A DNA stretch of 50,632 bases from Verrucomicrobiota bacterium. GTDB lineage: Bacteria; Chlamydiota; Chlamydiia; Chlamydiales; Rhabdochlamydiaceae. The position numbers and the translations under genes are program-made. How positions within the stretch are numbered: position 1 is the first letter of the stretch; each line of letters opens with the position of its first letter. The stretch lies in the NCBI GenBank assembly GCA_018239665.1, contig JAFEGV010000010.1, positions 1-50,632 of the forward strand, read 5' to 3'. Under the pieces are notes generated by a model. That model was not told the DNA's origin. It saw only the letters and a program-made list of their open reading frames with translations, and did no database searches. This document shows positions 33,646 to 42,067 of the stretch, piece by piece.

Positions 33646-34692
33646 ATGAAGCGAAAACCACCAGTAGCTTACAACTTTTTCGAGTCGGACACATCGCAAG
33701 TCATCAAGCAAATCGGCAAAGAGGCGCTGATCAAGCATCTCAAAGCGATGCTGTTGATTCGCAACTTTGAAATTCGCGCCGAGGCTGCCTATCTCCAGGG
33801 TAAAATTGGAGGTTTTTTTCATTCTTATATGGGACAGGAGGCTGTCCAGACATCTGCAGTTGCCGTGATGGGGATCGACCAGTGGTGGGCCACTTCCTAT
33901 CGCTGCCATGCTCTAGCTCTTTTGTTAGGCGCTACGCCCAATGAGCTGATGGCGGAGCTATTCGGAAGGGTGACCGGAAATGCGCTCGGCCGCGGCGGCT
34001 CGATGCACTTCTTTACCAACCGACTTCTGGGCGGCTTTGGTATTGTCGGCGGACAAATTCCTATTGCTACCGGAGCAGCGTTCACGGTCAAGTACCTCAA
34101 AGATCAAAAAGAACAGATGAACCGGCGAAATTGCGATGTATCGGTCTGTTTTTTTGGAGACGGAGCCGTCGTCCAAGGATCATTTCACGAGTCCCTGAAC
34201 TTGGCCTCCCTTTGGGACCTCCCCTGCATCTATGTCATTGAAAACAACCAATGGGGAATGGGCACTCATGTCGATCGGGCTGTGTGCGTCGAGCCGATCG
34301 CAGAGAAGAAAGCGCCTGGCTTCGCAATGGAATCTTACACTTTTGACGGGATGGACTTTTTCAACTGCTATGCAGGTTTTCAGCACGTCTTCAATTCCGT
34401 CAAATCCAATTCACGGCCTGTTCTCATCGAAGTCGTTACCGAACGTTTCCGCGGTCATTCGATTTCCGATCCCGGCCTTTATCGCACCAAGGATGAGCTT
34501 CAAGGCTGCATGGCCCGCGATCCTCTACTGATTATGTTCAAGACCTTGACAAACTCCCATATCATTACGGAAGAAGAGTACCATGCCATGGACAAGGAAA
34601 TGAAAGAGATTGCGATTGCTGCCATTAAATACGCAGATGATAGCCCCTGGCCAGACCCGATCACATTAGAAGAAGACGTATTTAGCCCTTAA
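33646..34692 (+). CDS. pdhA: Pyruvate dehydrogenase E1 component, alpha subunit
   Basis: The 348-residue product has the thiamine-diphosphate domain of an alpha2beta2-type E1. It shows SYMGQEAVQTSAV, FGRVTGNALGRGGSMHFF, and the ThDP motif FFGDGAVVQGSFHESLNLAS (GDG...N), with the phosphorylation-loop-like RFRGHSISDPGLYRT. It decarboxylates pyruvate together with PdhB. ATG 33646 is preferred over a TTG five codons earlier. It heads an operon with pdhB (22 bases on) and pdhC. Confidence 0.96.
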   Translation: MKRKPPVAYNFFESDTSQVIKQIGKEALIKHLKAMLLIRNFEIRAEAAYLQGKIGGFFHSYMGQEAVQTSAVAVMGIDQWWATSYRCHALALLLGATPNELMAELFGRVTGNALGRGGSMHFFTNRLLGGFGIVGGQIPIATGAAFTVKYLKDQKEQMNRRNCDVSVCFFGDGAVVQGSFHESLNLASLWDLPCIYVIENNQWGMGTHVDRAVCVEPIAEKKAPGFAMESYTFDGMDFFNCYAGFQHVFNSVKSNSRPVLIEVVTERFRGHSISDPGLYRTKDELQGCMARDPLLIMFKTLTNSHIITEEEYHAMDKEMKEIAIAAIKYADDSPWPDPITLEEDVFSP

Positions 34693-34714
34693 TTGAACGT
34701 GGAGTTGATTTAAG

Positions 34715-35695
34715 ATGCCCATGCAAGTCGTAGAAATGCGCGAAGCGATTCGGCAAGCCCTTGATGAAGAAATGCAAAGGGATCCAGCTGTGTTTATTAT
34801 GGGCGAAGAGGTCGCAGAGTATAATGGCGCCTATAAAGTGACGAAAGGGATGCTCGATAAATGGGGCCCGACCCGCGTCATCGATACGCCGATCTCAGAA
34901 CTGGGTTTTGCAGGGCTTGGCATCGGGGCTGCAATGACCGGCTTAAGGCCTGTCATCGAGTTCATGAGCTTCAATTTTTCTTTCGTCGCCATCGACCAGA
35001 TCGTCTCCAATGCGATCAAAATGTATTACATGTCGGGCAACCGATACTCCGTTCCGATTGTATTCCGAGGCCCCAACGGCGCTGCAGCGCAGGTCTCCTC
35101 CCAACACTCCCATTGCGTTGAAGCGATCTACGGCAATTTGCCTGGACTGATCATCGTTGCGCCGAGCAATCCCTATGATGCAAAAGGCCTTCTTAAATCG
35201 GCAATCCGCAACAACAACCCTGTCCTCTATTTGGAATGCGAGCTTTCCTACGGCGATAAGATGGAAATTCCCACCGAAGAATACTTGGTGCCCATTGGAA
35301 AGGCAAAAGTCGTCAAAGAAGGGAAACACGTCACGTTGATCTCGCACAGCCGGATGGTCAACCTCTGCAAGCAAGTCGTCGATGATTTTGCCAAGAAAGG
35401 GATCAGCGTTGAGCTGATCGATTTAAGGACGATCAAGCCGCTCGATCTTCCAGCGATCATCGCATCCGTGACCAAAACACACCGTTGCGTGCTTGTGGAA
35501 GAAGGGCATATTTATGCCGGTATTTGCGCTGAAGTGGGGTTCCAGATCATGGAACACTGCTTTGATCTGCTCGACGCTCCTGTCGTCCGTGTTGCCCAGA
35601 GAGAGACCCCGATGCCTTATTCCAAAGCATTGGAAAAAGAGACCATGCCGACCAAAGAACGGATCGCTGCAGCCCTTCAACAAGTTTTAGCTTGA
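34715..35695 (+). CDS. pdhB: Pyruvate dehydrogenase E1 component, beta subunit
   Basis: The 326-residue product matches the E1 beta subunit. MREAIRQALDEEMQRDPAVF and MGEEVAEYNGAYKVTKGMLD lie at the N-terminus, TPISELGFAGLGIGAAM contacts ThDP, and the transketolase C-terminal domain starts at about 200 (GKHVTLISHSRMV). It pairs with PdhA to form the E1 active site and transfers acetyl to the E2 lipoyl group. GGAG lies upstream of the start, and pdhC begins 22 bases later. Confidence 0.96.
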   Translation: MPMQVVEMREAIRQALDEEMQRDPAVFIMGEEVAEYNGAYKVTKGMLDKWGPTRVIDTPISELGFAGLGIGAAMTGLRPVIEFMSFNFSFVAIDQIVSNAIKMYYMSGNRYSVPIVFRGPNGAAAQVSSQHSHCVEAIYGNLPGLIIVAPSNPYDAKGLLKSAIRNNNPVLYLECELSYGDKMEIPTEEYLVPIGKAKVVKEGKHVTLISHSRMVNLCKQVVDDFAKKGISVELIDLRTIKPLDLPAIIASVTKTHRCVLVEEGHIYAGICAEVGFQIMEHCFDLLDAPVVRVAQRETPMPYSKALEKETMPTKERIAAALQQVLA

Positions 35696-35717
35696 ACTCA
35701 AGTGGAGTGAATGACCT

Positions 35718-37022
35718 ATGCCTTTTACACTGACCATGCCGAAACTTTCACCGACGATGGAAGAAGGGACCATTACCAAATGGCGCAAGCAAGAAGGGGA
35801 ATTTGTCAAAGCCGGCGATGTCCTGATCGAAGTCGCCACCGATAAAGCAACTGTTGAACATAGCGCTCTCGATGAAGGGTGGTTAAGAAAGGTTCTGATC
35901 AAGGAAGGCCAGACGGCAATTGTCAATCAACCGATCGCCATTTTCACCGAAAAGCGTGAAGAGAGCATTGAAGGGTATCAACCGGAAGGCGCAACGCCGC
36001 AGGCTGCAGCTCCAGCACCGGCCCCAACTGCCGGCGCTGAAGAAGCAAAGCCTGCAGCCCCCGCTCCCAAACCGACAGCCGGCCCTGGGCTATCGCAACC
36101 GGCCTTTGTTCCTGAGCCTCCTTTACAAAACTACCAGTTTTCAGCTCCGTCCGGAGAGATCCCCGAGCGTCTCAAGACATCTCCTTTAGCTCGTAAGCTT
36201 GCTAAAGAAAAGGGGATTGATCTGACTACCGTTAAAGGGTCAGGCCCTCAAGGAAGGATCGTGGCCCGCGACCTGGAGCTCGGACAGCCAACTTCGATCG
36301 TCGCATTCGGCCGCAGGGAAGCGCCTACGGTTGCCCCTGGAACCTATGAAGAGACTCCGCTGACTCCGATGCGCAAAGTCATTGGACAGCGCCTGCAAGA
36401 GTCGAAGACGTTCATTCCCCACTTCTATGTGACCCAAGAGATCAATGCGGAGCGCCTGGTCACAGTGCGCACCGAACTTGCCGCAGCAGGCATTAAAATC
36501 ACCTACAACGATCTGGTCATCCGCGCTTGCGCCCTGGCCCTTCGCGAACACCCACAGATCAATTCCGGCTACAATTCGGTCACCCAGTCGATCATTAGCT
36601 TTAAGACGATCGACATCGCCGTCGCCGTTAGCTTGGCGTCAGGCCTGATCACGCCGATCATCCGCCATGCCGATTACAAAAACCTCGGACAGATCTCTTC
36701 CGAGATGAAGAGCCTGGCAACCCGCGCCCGCGACGGGAAATTGGCCCGCGATGAATATGTCGGCGGCTCGTTCACCGTCTCCAACATCGGGATGTTCGGC
36801 GTGAGCGAGTTCAAAGCGATCATCAATCCACCCCAAGCAGCGATCTTAGCTGTTGGAGGCATCATGGACCAACCTGTTGTTAAAGATGGGGCTGTCGTCC
36901 CTGGCAAAGTGATGAAATGCACCTTGTCGGCCGACCACAGGATCCTCGATGGAACAGATGCGGCCAAGTTCATCAAAACGCTTCAAAAGTTCCTTGAAAG
37001 CCCCTCAATCTTAGTTCTTTAA
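35718..37022 (+). CDS. pdhC: Pyruvate dehydrogenase E2, dihydrolipoyl acetyltransferase
   Basis: The 434-residue product has one N-terminal lipoyl domain (lipoyl-Lys43 in EVATDKATVEHSALDEG), an Ala/Pro-rich linker (about 90-150) and a peripheral-subunit-binding domain (KTSPLARKLAKEKGIDLTTV, about 160-200). The catalytic domain follows, with SADHRILDGTDAAKFI carrying the catalytic His and Asp near the C-terminus. It forms the complex core and makes acetyl-CoA, which feeds the fab genes downstream. E3 (lipoamide dehydrogenase) is not in the window. It closes the pdhABC operon and is convergent with the MFS gene. Confidence 0.96.
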   Translation: MPFTLTMPKLSPTMEEGTITKWRKQEGEFVKAGDVLIEVATDKATVEHSALDEGWLRKVLIKEGQTAIVNQPIAIFTEKREESIEGYQPEGATPQAAAPAPAPTAGAEEAKPAAPAPKPTAGPGLSQPAFVPEPPLQNYQFSAPSGEIPERLKTSPLARKLAKEKGIDLTTVKGSGPQGRIVARDLELGQPTSIVAFGRREAPTVAPGTYEETPLTPMRKVIGQRLQESKTFIPHFYVTQEINAERLVTVRTELAAAGIKITYNDLVIRACALALREHPQINSGYNSVTQSIISFKTIDIAVAVSLASGLITPIIRHADYKNLGQISSEMKSLATRARDGKLARDEYVGGSFTVSNIGMFGVSEFKAIINPPQAAILAVGGIMDQPVVKDGAVVPGKVMKCTLSADHRILDGTDAAKFIKTLQKFLESPSILVL

Positions 37023-37080
37023 GGCTAGGATACACTACTTGTATTAGAAGTTAAGGGAGTTTTCGTGTTTTTAGAGTCTG

Positions 37081-38367
37081 TTACCGACTTAGCCTCTTTA
37101 CTTTTTCTCGATAGAATAGGAGAAAATAAATAAAGCCGATCAGAATGCAGAGAGATCCAACTAAAAGCGGTGAAAATATCTTCCATCCTGCTAGAGGGCC
37201 CGCTACCAAGGGAGCAATAATCTGCCCAATGGACCACATCGAACCGCTGACTCCCATAGCCCTTCCTTGCATATTCTCAGGCGTATTTAATGAAAGGATC
37301 GTTCCCAAGTTGATCCATGCTAGTGCACCGCCCAATTGGTTCACTGCAAGGATGATCCAATAGGGCCAGAGTTGCCCGACGCTGACAAATGATGCCAAAG
37401 CCACAGCTCCGACGAACATTCCCGTTAAAATGAGGGAACGGGATGGGAATTTTTCCGTCAGTTCTTTATTCAAATACATGGAAGAGAAAGCCCACCAAAG
37501 GGCCATATAGGCAAAAAAGTCCCCGATTTTATCGGACCCTAGAGAAAAGCGTTGGACCAAATATGTCGGAGAAAAGACTAGGAAAAAAGCCCATCCGATC
37601 AGAAAGAAAAGTTGTGCAATCAAAATGATGCGGAGGGTTTTGTGATGAAAAACGATTCTGATGTCTTTAATGGTGCTCAGTAAGGATCCATTGGTTTCGT
37701 CTTTCGTCGGTTTTCTCGTCTCGACGAAAAAAAACAGGACCATCAGAAAATTGATGATCGCTGCAACCGCAGCAAAAATAAAGGCTCCTGCTCCAAATAA
37801 CCAATCAGGATTCGATAGTTTGCCTCCAATCAAAGGGCCTGCGACGAACCCTAAGCCCCCAACACCCATTAAAATGCCAAAAGCTTTACTGCGGTGTGTA
37901 GTATGTGTCAAATCTGCTGTTGCTGATTGAGCAAGTGAAAAATTGCCCGAACAAAATCCTGTGATAATACGACCAACAAATAGCCATCCAAGGCTCTCCT
38001 CATAGATGCTCAATCCCATAATTGCATATCCGATCACACTGAGTGCTATCGATCCCAAAAATGCTTTGTATCTTCCATAGTGATCTGCCAATGCTCCTAC
38101 GATGGGAGCTCCAATGAATTGGGCAACGCCGAACAGAGCATAGAGTAGTCCTAGAACAGTCGTTTTAGTTATGACAGTTGTGTTGGGTTCAAAAAAACTC
38201 AGTTCGGGGTTGAGCAGCAAAGGGGCCAAAACAGGGAATACAATAGAATATCCCACTAAATCGAGCGTGTAAGTGAAGACGACCGTCAGAAAAGTGCGAT
38301 AGGCTTGAGGTGATCGAAACATCGTTTTTTCATATAGGTTTTGATTCTTCTTAGGTTTTTGTTGCAT
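37081..38367 (-). CDS. MFS transporter (TCR/Tet-type drug:H+ antiporter group)
   Basis: The 428-residue product has 12 predicted helices. TYTLDLVGYSIVFPVLAPLL in helix 1, GALADHYGRYKAFLG between helices 2 and 3 (MFS motif A), and the second-half counterpart are visible. The pattern DLVGYSIVFPVL resembles the tetracycline-resistance subgroup, but the substrate is unknown. ATG 38367 is preferred over a GTG five codons earlier. It starts only 5 bases past the stop of the CorA-like gene, so the two are co-transcribed. It lies inside an otherwise conserved chlamydial block. Confidence 0.85.
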   Translation of the reverse strand: MQQKPKKNQNLYEKTMFRSPQAYRTFLTVVFTYTLDLVGYSIVFPVLAPLLLNPELSFFEPNTTVITKTTVLGLLYALFGVAQFIGAPIVGALADHYGRYKAFLGSIALSVIGYAIMGLSIYEESLGWLFVGRIITGFCSGNFSLAQSATADLTHTTHRSKAFGILMGVGGLGFVAGPLIGGKLSNPDWLFGAGAFIFAAVAAIINFLMVLFFFVETRKPTKDETNGSLLSTIKDIRIVFHHKTLRIILIAQLFFLIGWAFFLVFSPTYLVQRFSLGSDKIGDFFAYMALWWAFSSMYLNKELTEKFPSRSLILTGMFVGAVALASFVSVGQLWPYWIILAVNQLGGALAWINLGTILSLNTPENMQGRAMGVSGSMWSIGQIIAPLVAGPLAGWKIFSPLLVGSLCILIGFIYFLLFYREKVKRLSR

Positions 38368-38372
38368 GCGGT

Positions 38373-39299
38373 CTACAACCACCGTTTTCTTCTAAAAAAG
38401 AGAAGGGCAAACAGGGAAAAGAGGATGATCCCGGTCATTACGATAACGAAGGCATGCGTGTCTTTGGAAAAGGGGAGTTCCACGTTCATTCCATAGACGC
38501 TCGCAATGATTGTCGGGATGTTAAAAATAATTGTCAGTGCCGTCAGCAGCTTGATCGTTCGATGCAGGTTGTTTGTAAAAATAATCTGATAGGAATCTCT
38601 CAAGCTTCGGATGCTTTTCACGGCAATCGTGCATAGATCTTCCGATTGCTTGACTGCTAGGCTCAAGTCTTCTAAAAGCTCTTGGTCCTTTTCGTAGAGG
38701 TTGGTATACCGTCCGGAAGTGATCCCCTCAAGGACGTTGTGCGTGGGCTCAAGGGTTTGAAGGTACTGGTTGAGGATCTCCTCATGCCGTGTCAGTGTGG
38801 CGATCTCTTCGCTTTCCACCCGGTTCATCTGCTTTTCCTGCGCCATCACCGTGTGGCGCACGCGGCGGATCTGGATCATAAACTCTTGGATGACCCTCAA
38901 AAACAGATGGATCATGAGCTTGGAGCGCTGGAGGGTCGATAGCTTGTTCTTCCTTCCGATGAAATTGCGGATGATCGGATTTTTCTGGGGCGAGATCGTA
39001 ATAAAATAGTGGGAGGTCATAATCATGGTCAAGGTCGCTGTATAGAGCCCGACCGCGACGTCTAGCTCGATCGGATGGCGAGTGAAGATGAGGACCGCAT
39101 TTTTGAGCTTCTCAATCCGCGGGATCTCATACTTATCGAGGCAATCATGAAGATCGGAAATATCGAGAGATGTGAGCTGGCAGATCTGTTCCAGATCGAG
39201 CATGGTCGCGTCTTCAATATGGATCCAGCACCCATCGCGCGGGGTCCCTAAGTTGAGGAAGTTCTCATCTTTTGCTGTTTTGAAGTAATACTCGATCAT
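38373..39299 (-). CDS. CorA-like divalent-cation channel
   Basis: The 308-residue product has a large soluble N-terminal domain with long helices (IHLFLRVIQEFMIQIRRVRH through QTLEP) and two C-terminal helices. The first ends in YGMNVELPF, the GMN signature of the CorA pore. CorA proteins move Mg2+ (or Co/Ni/Zn) as pentamers. ATG 39299 (MIEYYFKTAKDE) is chosen because a longer open frame to 39389 runs into repeat A2 and adds a non-family sequence. The downstream MFS gene overlaps its ribosome-binding region. Confidence 0.88.
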   Translation of the reverse strand: MIEYYFKTAKDENFLNLGTPRDGCWIHIEDATMLDLEQICQLTSLDISDLHDCLDKYEIPRIEKLKNAVLIFTRHPIELDVAVGLYTATLTMIMTSHYFITISPQKNPIIRNFIGRKNKLSTLQRSKLMIHLFLRVIQEFMIQIRRVRHTVMAQEKQMNRVESEEIATLTRHEEILNQYLQTLEPTHNVLEGITSGRYTNLYEKDQELLEDLSLAVKQSEDLCTIAVKSIRSLRDSYQIIFTNNLHRTIKLLTALTIIFNIPTIIASVYGMNVELPFSKDTHAFVIVMTGIILFSLFALLFFRRKRWL

Positions 39300-39322
39300 A
39301 GCAGCATCCAGGATTAGCCTTA

Positions 39323-39495
39323 GAGCGAATTGCAAAACTGCTTTGCACAAAAAAATTGATGCTTTTGAGGGTGTTTGTGAGTTTGACACGAGCCGTTCGA
39401 TGAGGCCCGACCCCTAGTGGGTCGGACGATGAGAACGGGCGCAAACAATCTCAAAAGGGCAATTTTAACGGACGAATGAGTTTTGCAATTCCCTC
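39323..39495. repeat. Palindromic repeat family A, full copy 1 (173 bp)
   Basis: The ends GAGCGAATTGCAAAACT (39323-39339) and AGTTTTGCAATTCCCTC (39479-39495) are inverted copies with one mismatch. The interior is also palindromic, with a central stem CCGACCCctagTGGGTCGG. The element is the reverse complement of the one at 41883-42064, block for block (GCTTTGC, ATTGATGC.TTTGAG, TTTG.GAG...). It lies just upstream of the CorA-like gene. Confidence 0.85.
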
Positions 39496-39557
39496 CTTAC
39501 TTCTGGCTATCGCAGATGCTGAGAAAAAGCGCAACCCTCTTCTAAAAAGAAGACTAA

Positions 39558-39587
39558 AAACGGTGAAGAGAGTCTTCTTCACCGTTT
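39558..39587 (-). terminator. Intrinsic terminator of the 39618 gene
   Basis: AAACGGTGAAGA pairs perfectly with TCTTCACCGTTT around GAGTCT. On the minus strand the hairpin is followed by TTTAGTCTTCTTTTTAG. It closes the bamA-ompH-lpxD-unknown transcription unit. Confidence 0.88.
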
Positions 39588-39617
39588 ATCTTTCGACGAC
39601 ATGAGTGGTTTATGTGA

Positions 39618-40190
39618 TTAAGCGCGGACCCAGTTGTATTGGCTGCACTCGAGATGGGTGAGAGGAATGGTAACGGTGCCATAGTATGGGGTTCCCCAGC
39701 GCCAGTTGCTAAGCAGCGATCCGATCCGTGGCAGATCGTTTTCGCCGGGAGCAGTTGCTGTTCTTACAGCTTCTTCGGGAGAGATGACAGCTGTAAGGCT
39801 AAGGGAGATGCTTGTTCCTTGCGCCTGTAAGACTTCAAAATGCTCATTGGCAGTCGCTTGGCCTAAAATTTTGGATATGGCGTAGGTGACGAGCTCTATG
39901 CTTGCACGCAAAAGGCTTTCTCCAAGAGAAGCGACAGCCCAAGCGCGGGCTTTCACTTTATCGGTGATCTGTGCGTCGGAGACGTTTTGCTCGAGGCCGT
40001 AATGGTAGAACCAGCGCTCGAAGGGGACTTCTTGGCGCAGCCCATAGAGGGTAGCTTGGGTGTTGACAGAGACCCGATGGACAAAACCTTGGATCTGATC
40101 GGCAGCATTTCGGACCAAGTTGCCAACGGAGTGAAGGATCGAATCGGCTGTTGAGGGATGTTGGTGGCCTATTGGAGCTGTAACGCTCAT
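39618..40190 (-). CDS. Unknown 190-residue protein downstream of lpxD
   Basis: The product starts MSVTAPIGHQHPSTADSILH and contains helical stretches (SVGNLVRNAADQIQGFVHRV; SLGESLLRASIELVTYAISK). Its C-terminal third reads TAVISPEEAVRTATAPGEND then SNWRWGTPYYGTVTIPL. There is no Sec signal, and I do not recognise the family. It is separated from the lpxD stop by 10 bases and followed by the operon terminator, so it is expressed with the envelope genes. The N-terminus, rich in small polar residues, is the kind often seen in chlamydial type III substrates, but this is weak evidence. Confidence 0.65.
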   Translation of the reverse strand: MSVTAPIGHQHPSTADSILHSVGNLVRNAADQIQGFVHRVSVNTQATLYGLRQEVPFERWFYHYGLEQNVSDAQITDKVKARAWAVASLGESLLRASIELVTYAISKILGQATANEHFEVLQAQGTSISLSLTAVISPEEAVRTATAPGENDLPRIGSLLSNWRWGTPYYGTVTIPLTHLECSQYNWVRA

Positions 40191-40200
40191 GAGATACCTC

Positions 40201-41274
40201 CTAAGACTTTGGAAGCGTTTGGCAAGCGGTGCGCTCTTCGAGCTCTTCTAAACGCTTTTCCAACGCCTCGATTTGTTTGATGTACTGGTTGATCTTTCTG
40301 AGATGGACCTGTTGCCGGTTATGGTCGGCAAGGCTCATGACAGGGCCTCCGGCATATTTGCCGGGCTCTGTGATCGACTTGCTCACGCCGCCGCGCGTCG
40401 CGATCATCACGTTATCGGTGATCTCGAGGTGGCCGACGATGCCGGCTTGCCCGCCGATAATGACGTGGCGCCCTGTTTTCGAAGAGCCGGCGATTCCCGT
40501 TTGAGAGACGATGATGTTATCTTGGCCTAAAGTGACGTTATGCCCGATCTGGACGAGGTTGTCGATCTTGGTGCCGGAAGAGATCCGGGTGATTTTAAAG
40601 CGGGCCCGGTCAATGGTCGTGTTCGCGCCGATTTCTACGTCGTCTTCGAGGATGACGATCCCTAGCTGTTCCAGCTTGATGTGCTTGCCCTTGGCATCGG
40701 TGACGTAACCAAAGCCGCACGATCCGATGACCGCTCCGGGCTGAAGGATAACGCGGTTGCCAAGGATGCAGCGCTCGCGGATGACAGCATGCGCATGCAG
40801 AATGCAGTCGGTGCCGATCTCAACGCCAGGTCCGATCGAGACAAAGGGGGAGATGCGGGTGTTATTGCCGATCTTTGCGCCTTGGTCGACGACGGCGTAG
40901 GGACCGATTTCCACATGATCGCCGATGATGGCGGTAGGGTGGACCACTGCAGTGGGGTGGATGCCTGTAAAACCGGTATAGTGATGGGCCTCAGCCATGA
41001 TGTGCTGAGCGATCACTTGAAAAGTTCGGGAAGGGTCATTCGAGACCAAATAGTTCTTTCCGTCATCGGTTGGAACGGTTTGATCGACGCAAATGACCCC
41101 TGCCTTGGAATCGCGCATTGCTTGGCGATACCGTGGATTGGCTAAGAAAGACACATCCTCAGAGCTTGCAGATTCCAATGCCTCAATGCCGGAAACCGCA
41201 TGATCGGGATTGCCAACTAGTGTTGCAGATGTGAGTGTGCTGAGCTCAGCAAGAGTGAATTTCTTCATAGCCAT
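40201..41274 (-). CDS. lpxD: UDP-3-O-acylglucosamine N-acyltransferase LpxD
   Basis: The 357-residue product has an N-terminal uridine-binding domain (FTLAELSTLTSATLVGN) and a left-handed beta-helix of hexapeptide repeats (HPTAVVHPTAIIGDHVEIGP onward). The catalytic His is in LVQIGHNVTLG, followed by SGGQAG-like GGQAGIVGH and a C-terminal coiled tail (QIEALEKRLEELEERTA). It adds the second acyl chain in lipid A synthesis. It follows ompH by 2 bases, as in Chlamydia, and lies in the bamA-ompH-lpxD unit. Confidence 0.95.
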   Translation of the reverse strand: MAMKKFTLAELSTLTSATLVGNPDHAVSGIEALESASSEDVSFLANPRYRQAMRDSKAGVICVDQTVPTDDGKNYLVSNDPSRTFQVIAQHIMAEAHHYTGFTGIHPTAVVHPTAIIGDHVEIGPYAVVDQGAKIGNNTRISPFVSIGPGVEIGTDCILHAHAVIRERCILGNRVILQPGAVIGSCGFGYVTDAKGKHIKLEQLGIVILEDDVEIGANTTIDRARFKITRISSGTKIDNLVQIGHNVTLGQDNIIVSQTGIAGSSKTGRHVIIGGQAGIVGHLEITDNVMIATRGGVSKSITEPGKYAGGPVMSLADHNRQQVHLRKINQYIKQIEALEKRLEELEERTACQTLPKS

Positions 41275-41276
41275 GG

Positions 41277-41858
41277 TTATTTGGTTTTTGTTTCATTGTT
41301 TAGAGCAGGCGCAGCTGGCGCGACAGCTTGTTTTTTAGCTTCGTTATCAAACGTTTTATCCATTTCAGAGACGACTTGGTTGGTCACGTCCAGAGTTGGA
41401 GAGAAATAGAAGCATGCGTCTTTGTTGACGACAACGGTGAGTTTTTTGTCTTTAGCGACTTTTTCAGAAGCTGTGTTGATGCCGTTGCTGATCGTTTGGA
41501 TGATCCGCATGTTTGCTTGGTTCAACACTTGGTAGTATTGATTCTGGTAGCGGTTCATCTCATCGCTCAAAACGCGGAATTTGTTTTTTAGCTCTTCTTC
41601 AGCTTCAGGCGAGAGGCCGTCGAGATATTCAGGGTCATTGAACTTAGCTGCGATGTCGTTGAGCTGTTTTTCTGTGTCTTCAAGAAGGGTCGACATCTGT
41701 TTTTTGAGGGCGTCAAAAGAGGACTGTTCCTGTTTGCCGAGTTTGGAATCGGTCACGCAATTTGAAAAATTGACAACGCCGATCGAAGGCGCGTCAGCTG
41801 CAAATGCAGAGGTTGTGAGGCCTGCTGCCAACATGAAAAGAGAGAAATAACGTTTCAT
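41277..41858 (-). CDS. ompH: OmpH/Skp-type periplasmic chaperone
   Basis: The 193-residue product has a Sec signal peptide (MKRYFSLFMLAAGLTTSAFA cleaved before AD). It is mostly long helices (SFDALKKQMSTLLEDTEKQL; EEELKNKFRVLSDEMNRYQN) that form the tentacles of a Skp trimer, followed by a small beta part and an Ala-rich tail. It carries unfolded outer-membrane proteins to BamA. The gene order bamA-ompH-lpxD is conserved across many Gram-negative bacteria. The A3 repeat lies between it and bamA. Confidence 0.92.
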   Translation of the reverse strand: MKRYFSLFMLAAGLTTSAFAADAPSIGVVNFSNCVTDSKLGKQEQSSFDALKKQMSTLLEDTEKQLNDIAAKFNDPEYLDGLSPEAEEELKNKFRVLSDEMNRYQNQYYQVLNQANMRIIQTISNGINTASEKVAKDKKLTVVVNKDACFYFSPTLDVTNQVVSEMDKTFDNEAKKQAVAPAAPALNNETKTK

Positions 41859-41882
41859 AAATTCATTGCTCCTTAGGTTATT

Positions 41883-42064
41883 GAGGGAGTTGCAAAACTC
41901 ATTTGCCCGTTAAAATCGCCCTTTTGAAGCTGTTTGCGTCCATTCTCCTTACCCGACCCACTAGGGGTCGGCCTCGTCAAACGGCCCGTGGCAGCTATGC
42001 TGTCACTCTCAAACAGGTTCAAAACCATCAATTTTTCCGGGCAAAGCAGTTTTGCAACTCCCTC
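41883..42064. repeat. Palindromic repeat family A, full copy 2 (182 bp)
   Basis: The ends GAGGGAGTTGCAAAACT (41883-41899) and AGTTTTGCAACTCCCTC (42048-42064) are perfect inverted copies. The arms pair along most of their length (TTTGCCCGTTAAAATCGCCC on the left with the block ending GGGCAAAG on the right). A central stem, CCGACCCactaGGGGTCGG, is present. It is inserted between bamA (ends 42068) and ompH (starts 41858), filling the intergenic gap, in the opposite orientation to the copy at 39323. Confidence 0.88.
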
Positions 42065-42067
42065 TAG

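Noticed and set aside
39618..39830. Plus-strand frame over the unknown 190-residue gene
   Set aside because: It lies opposite a gene with a clear operon position and terminator and has no start signal.
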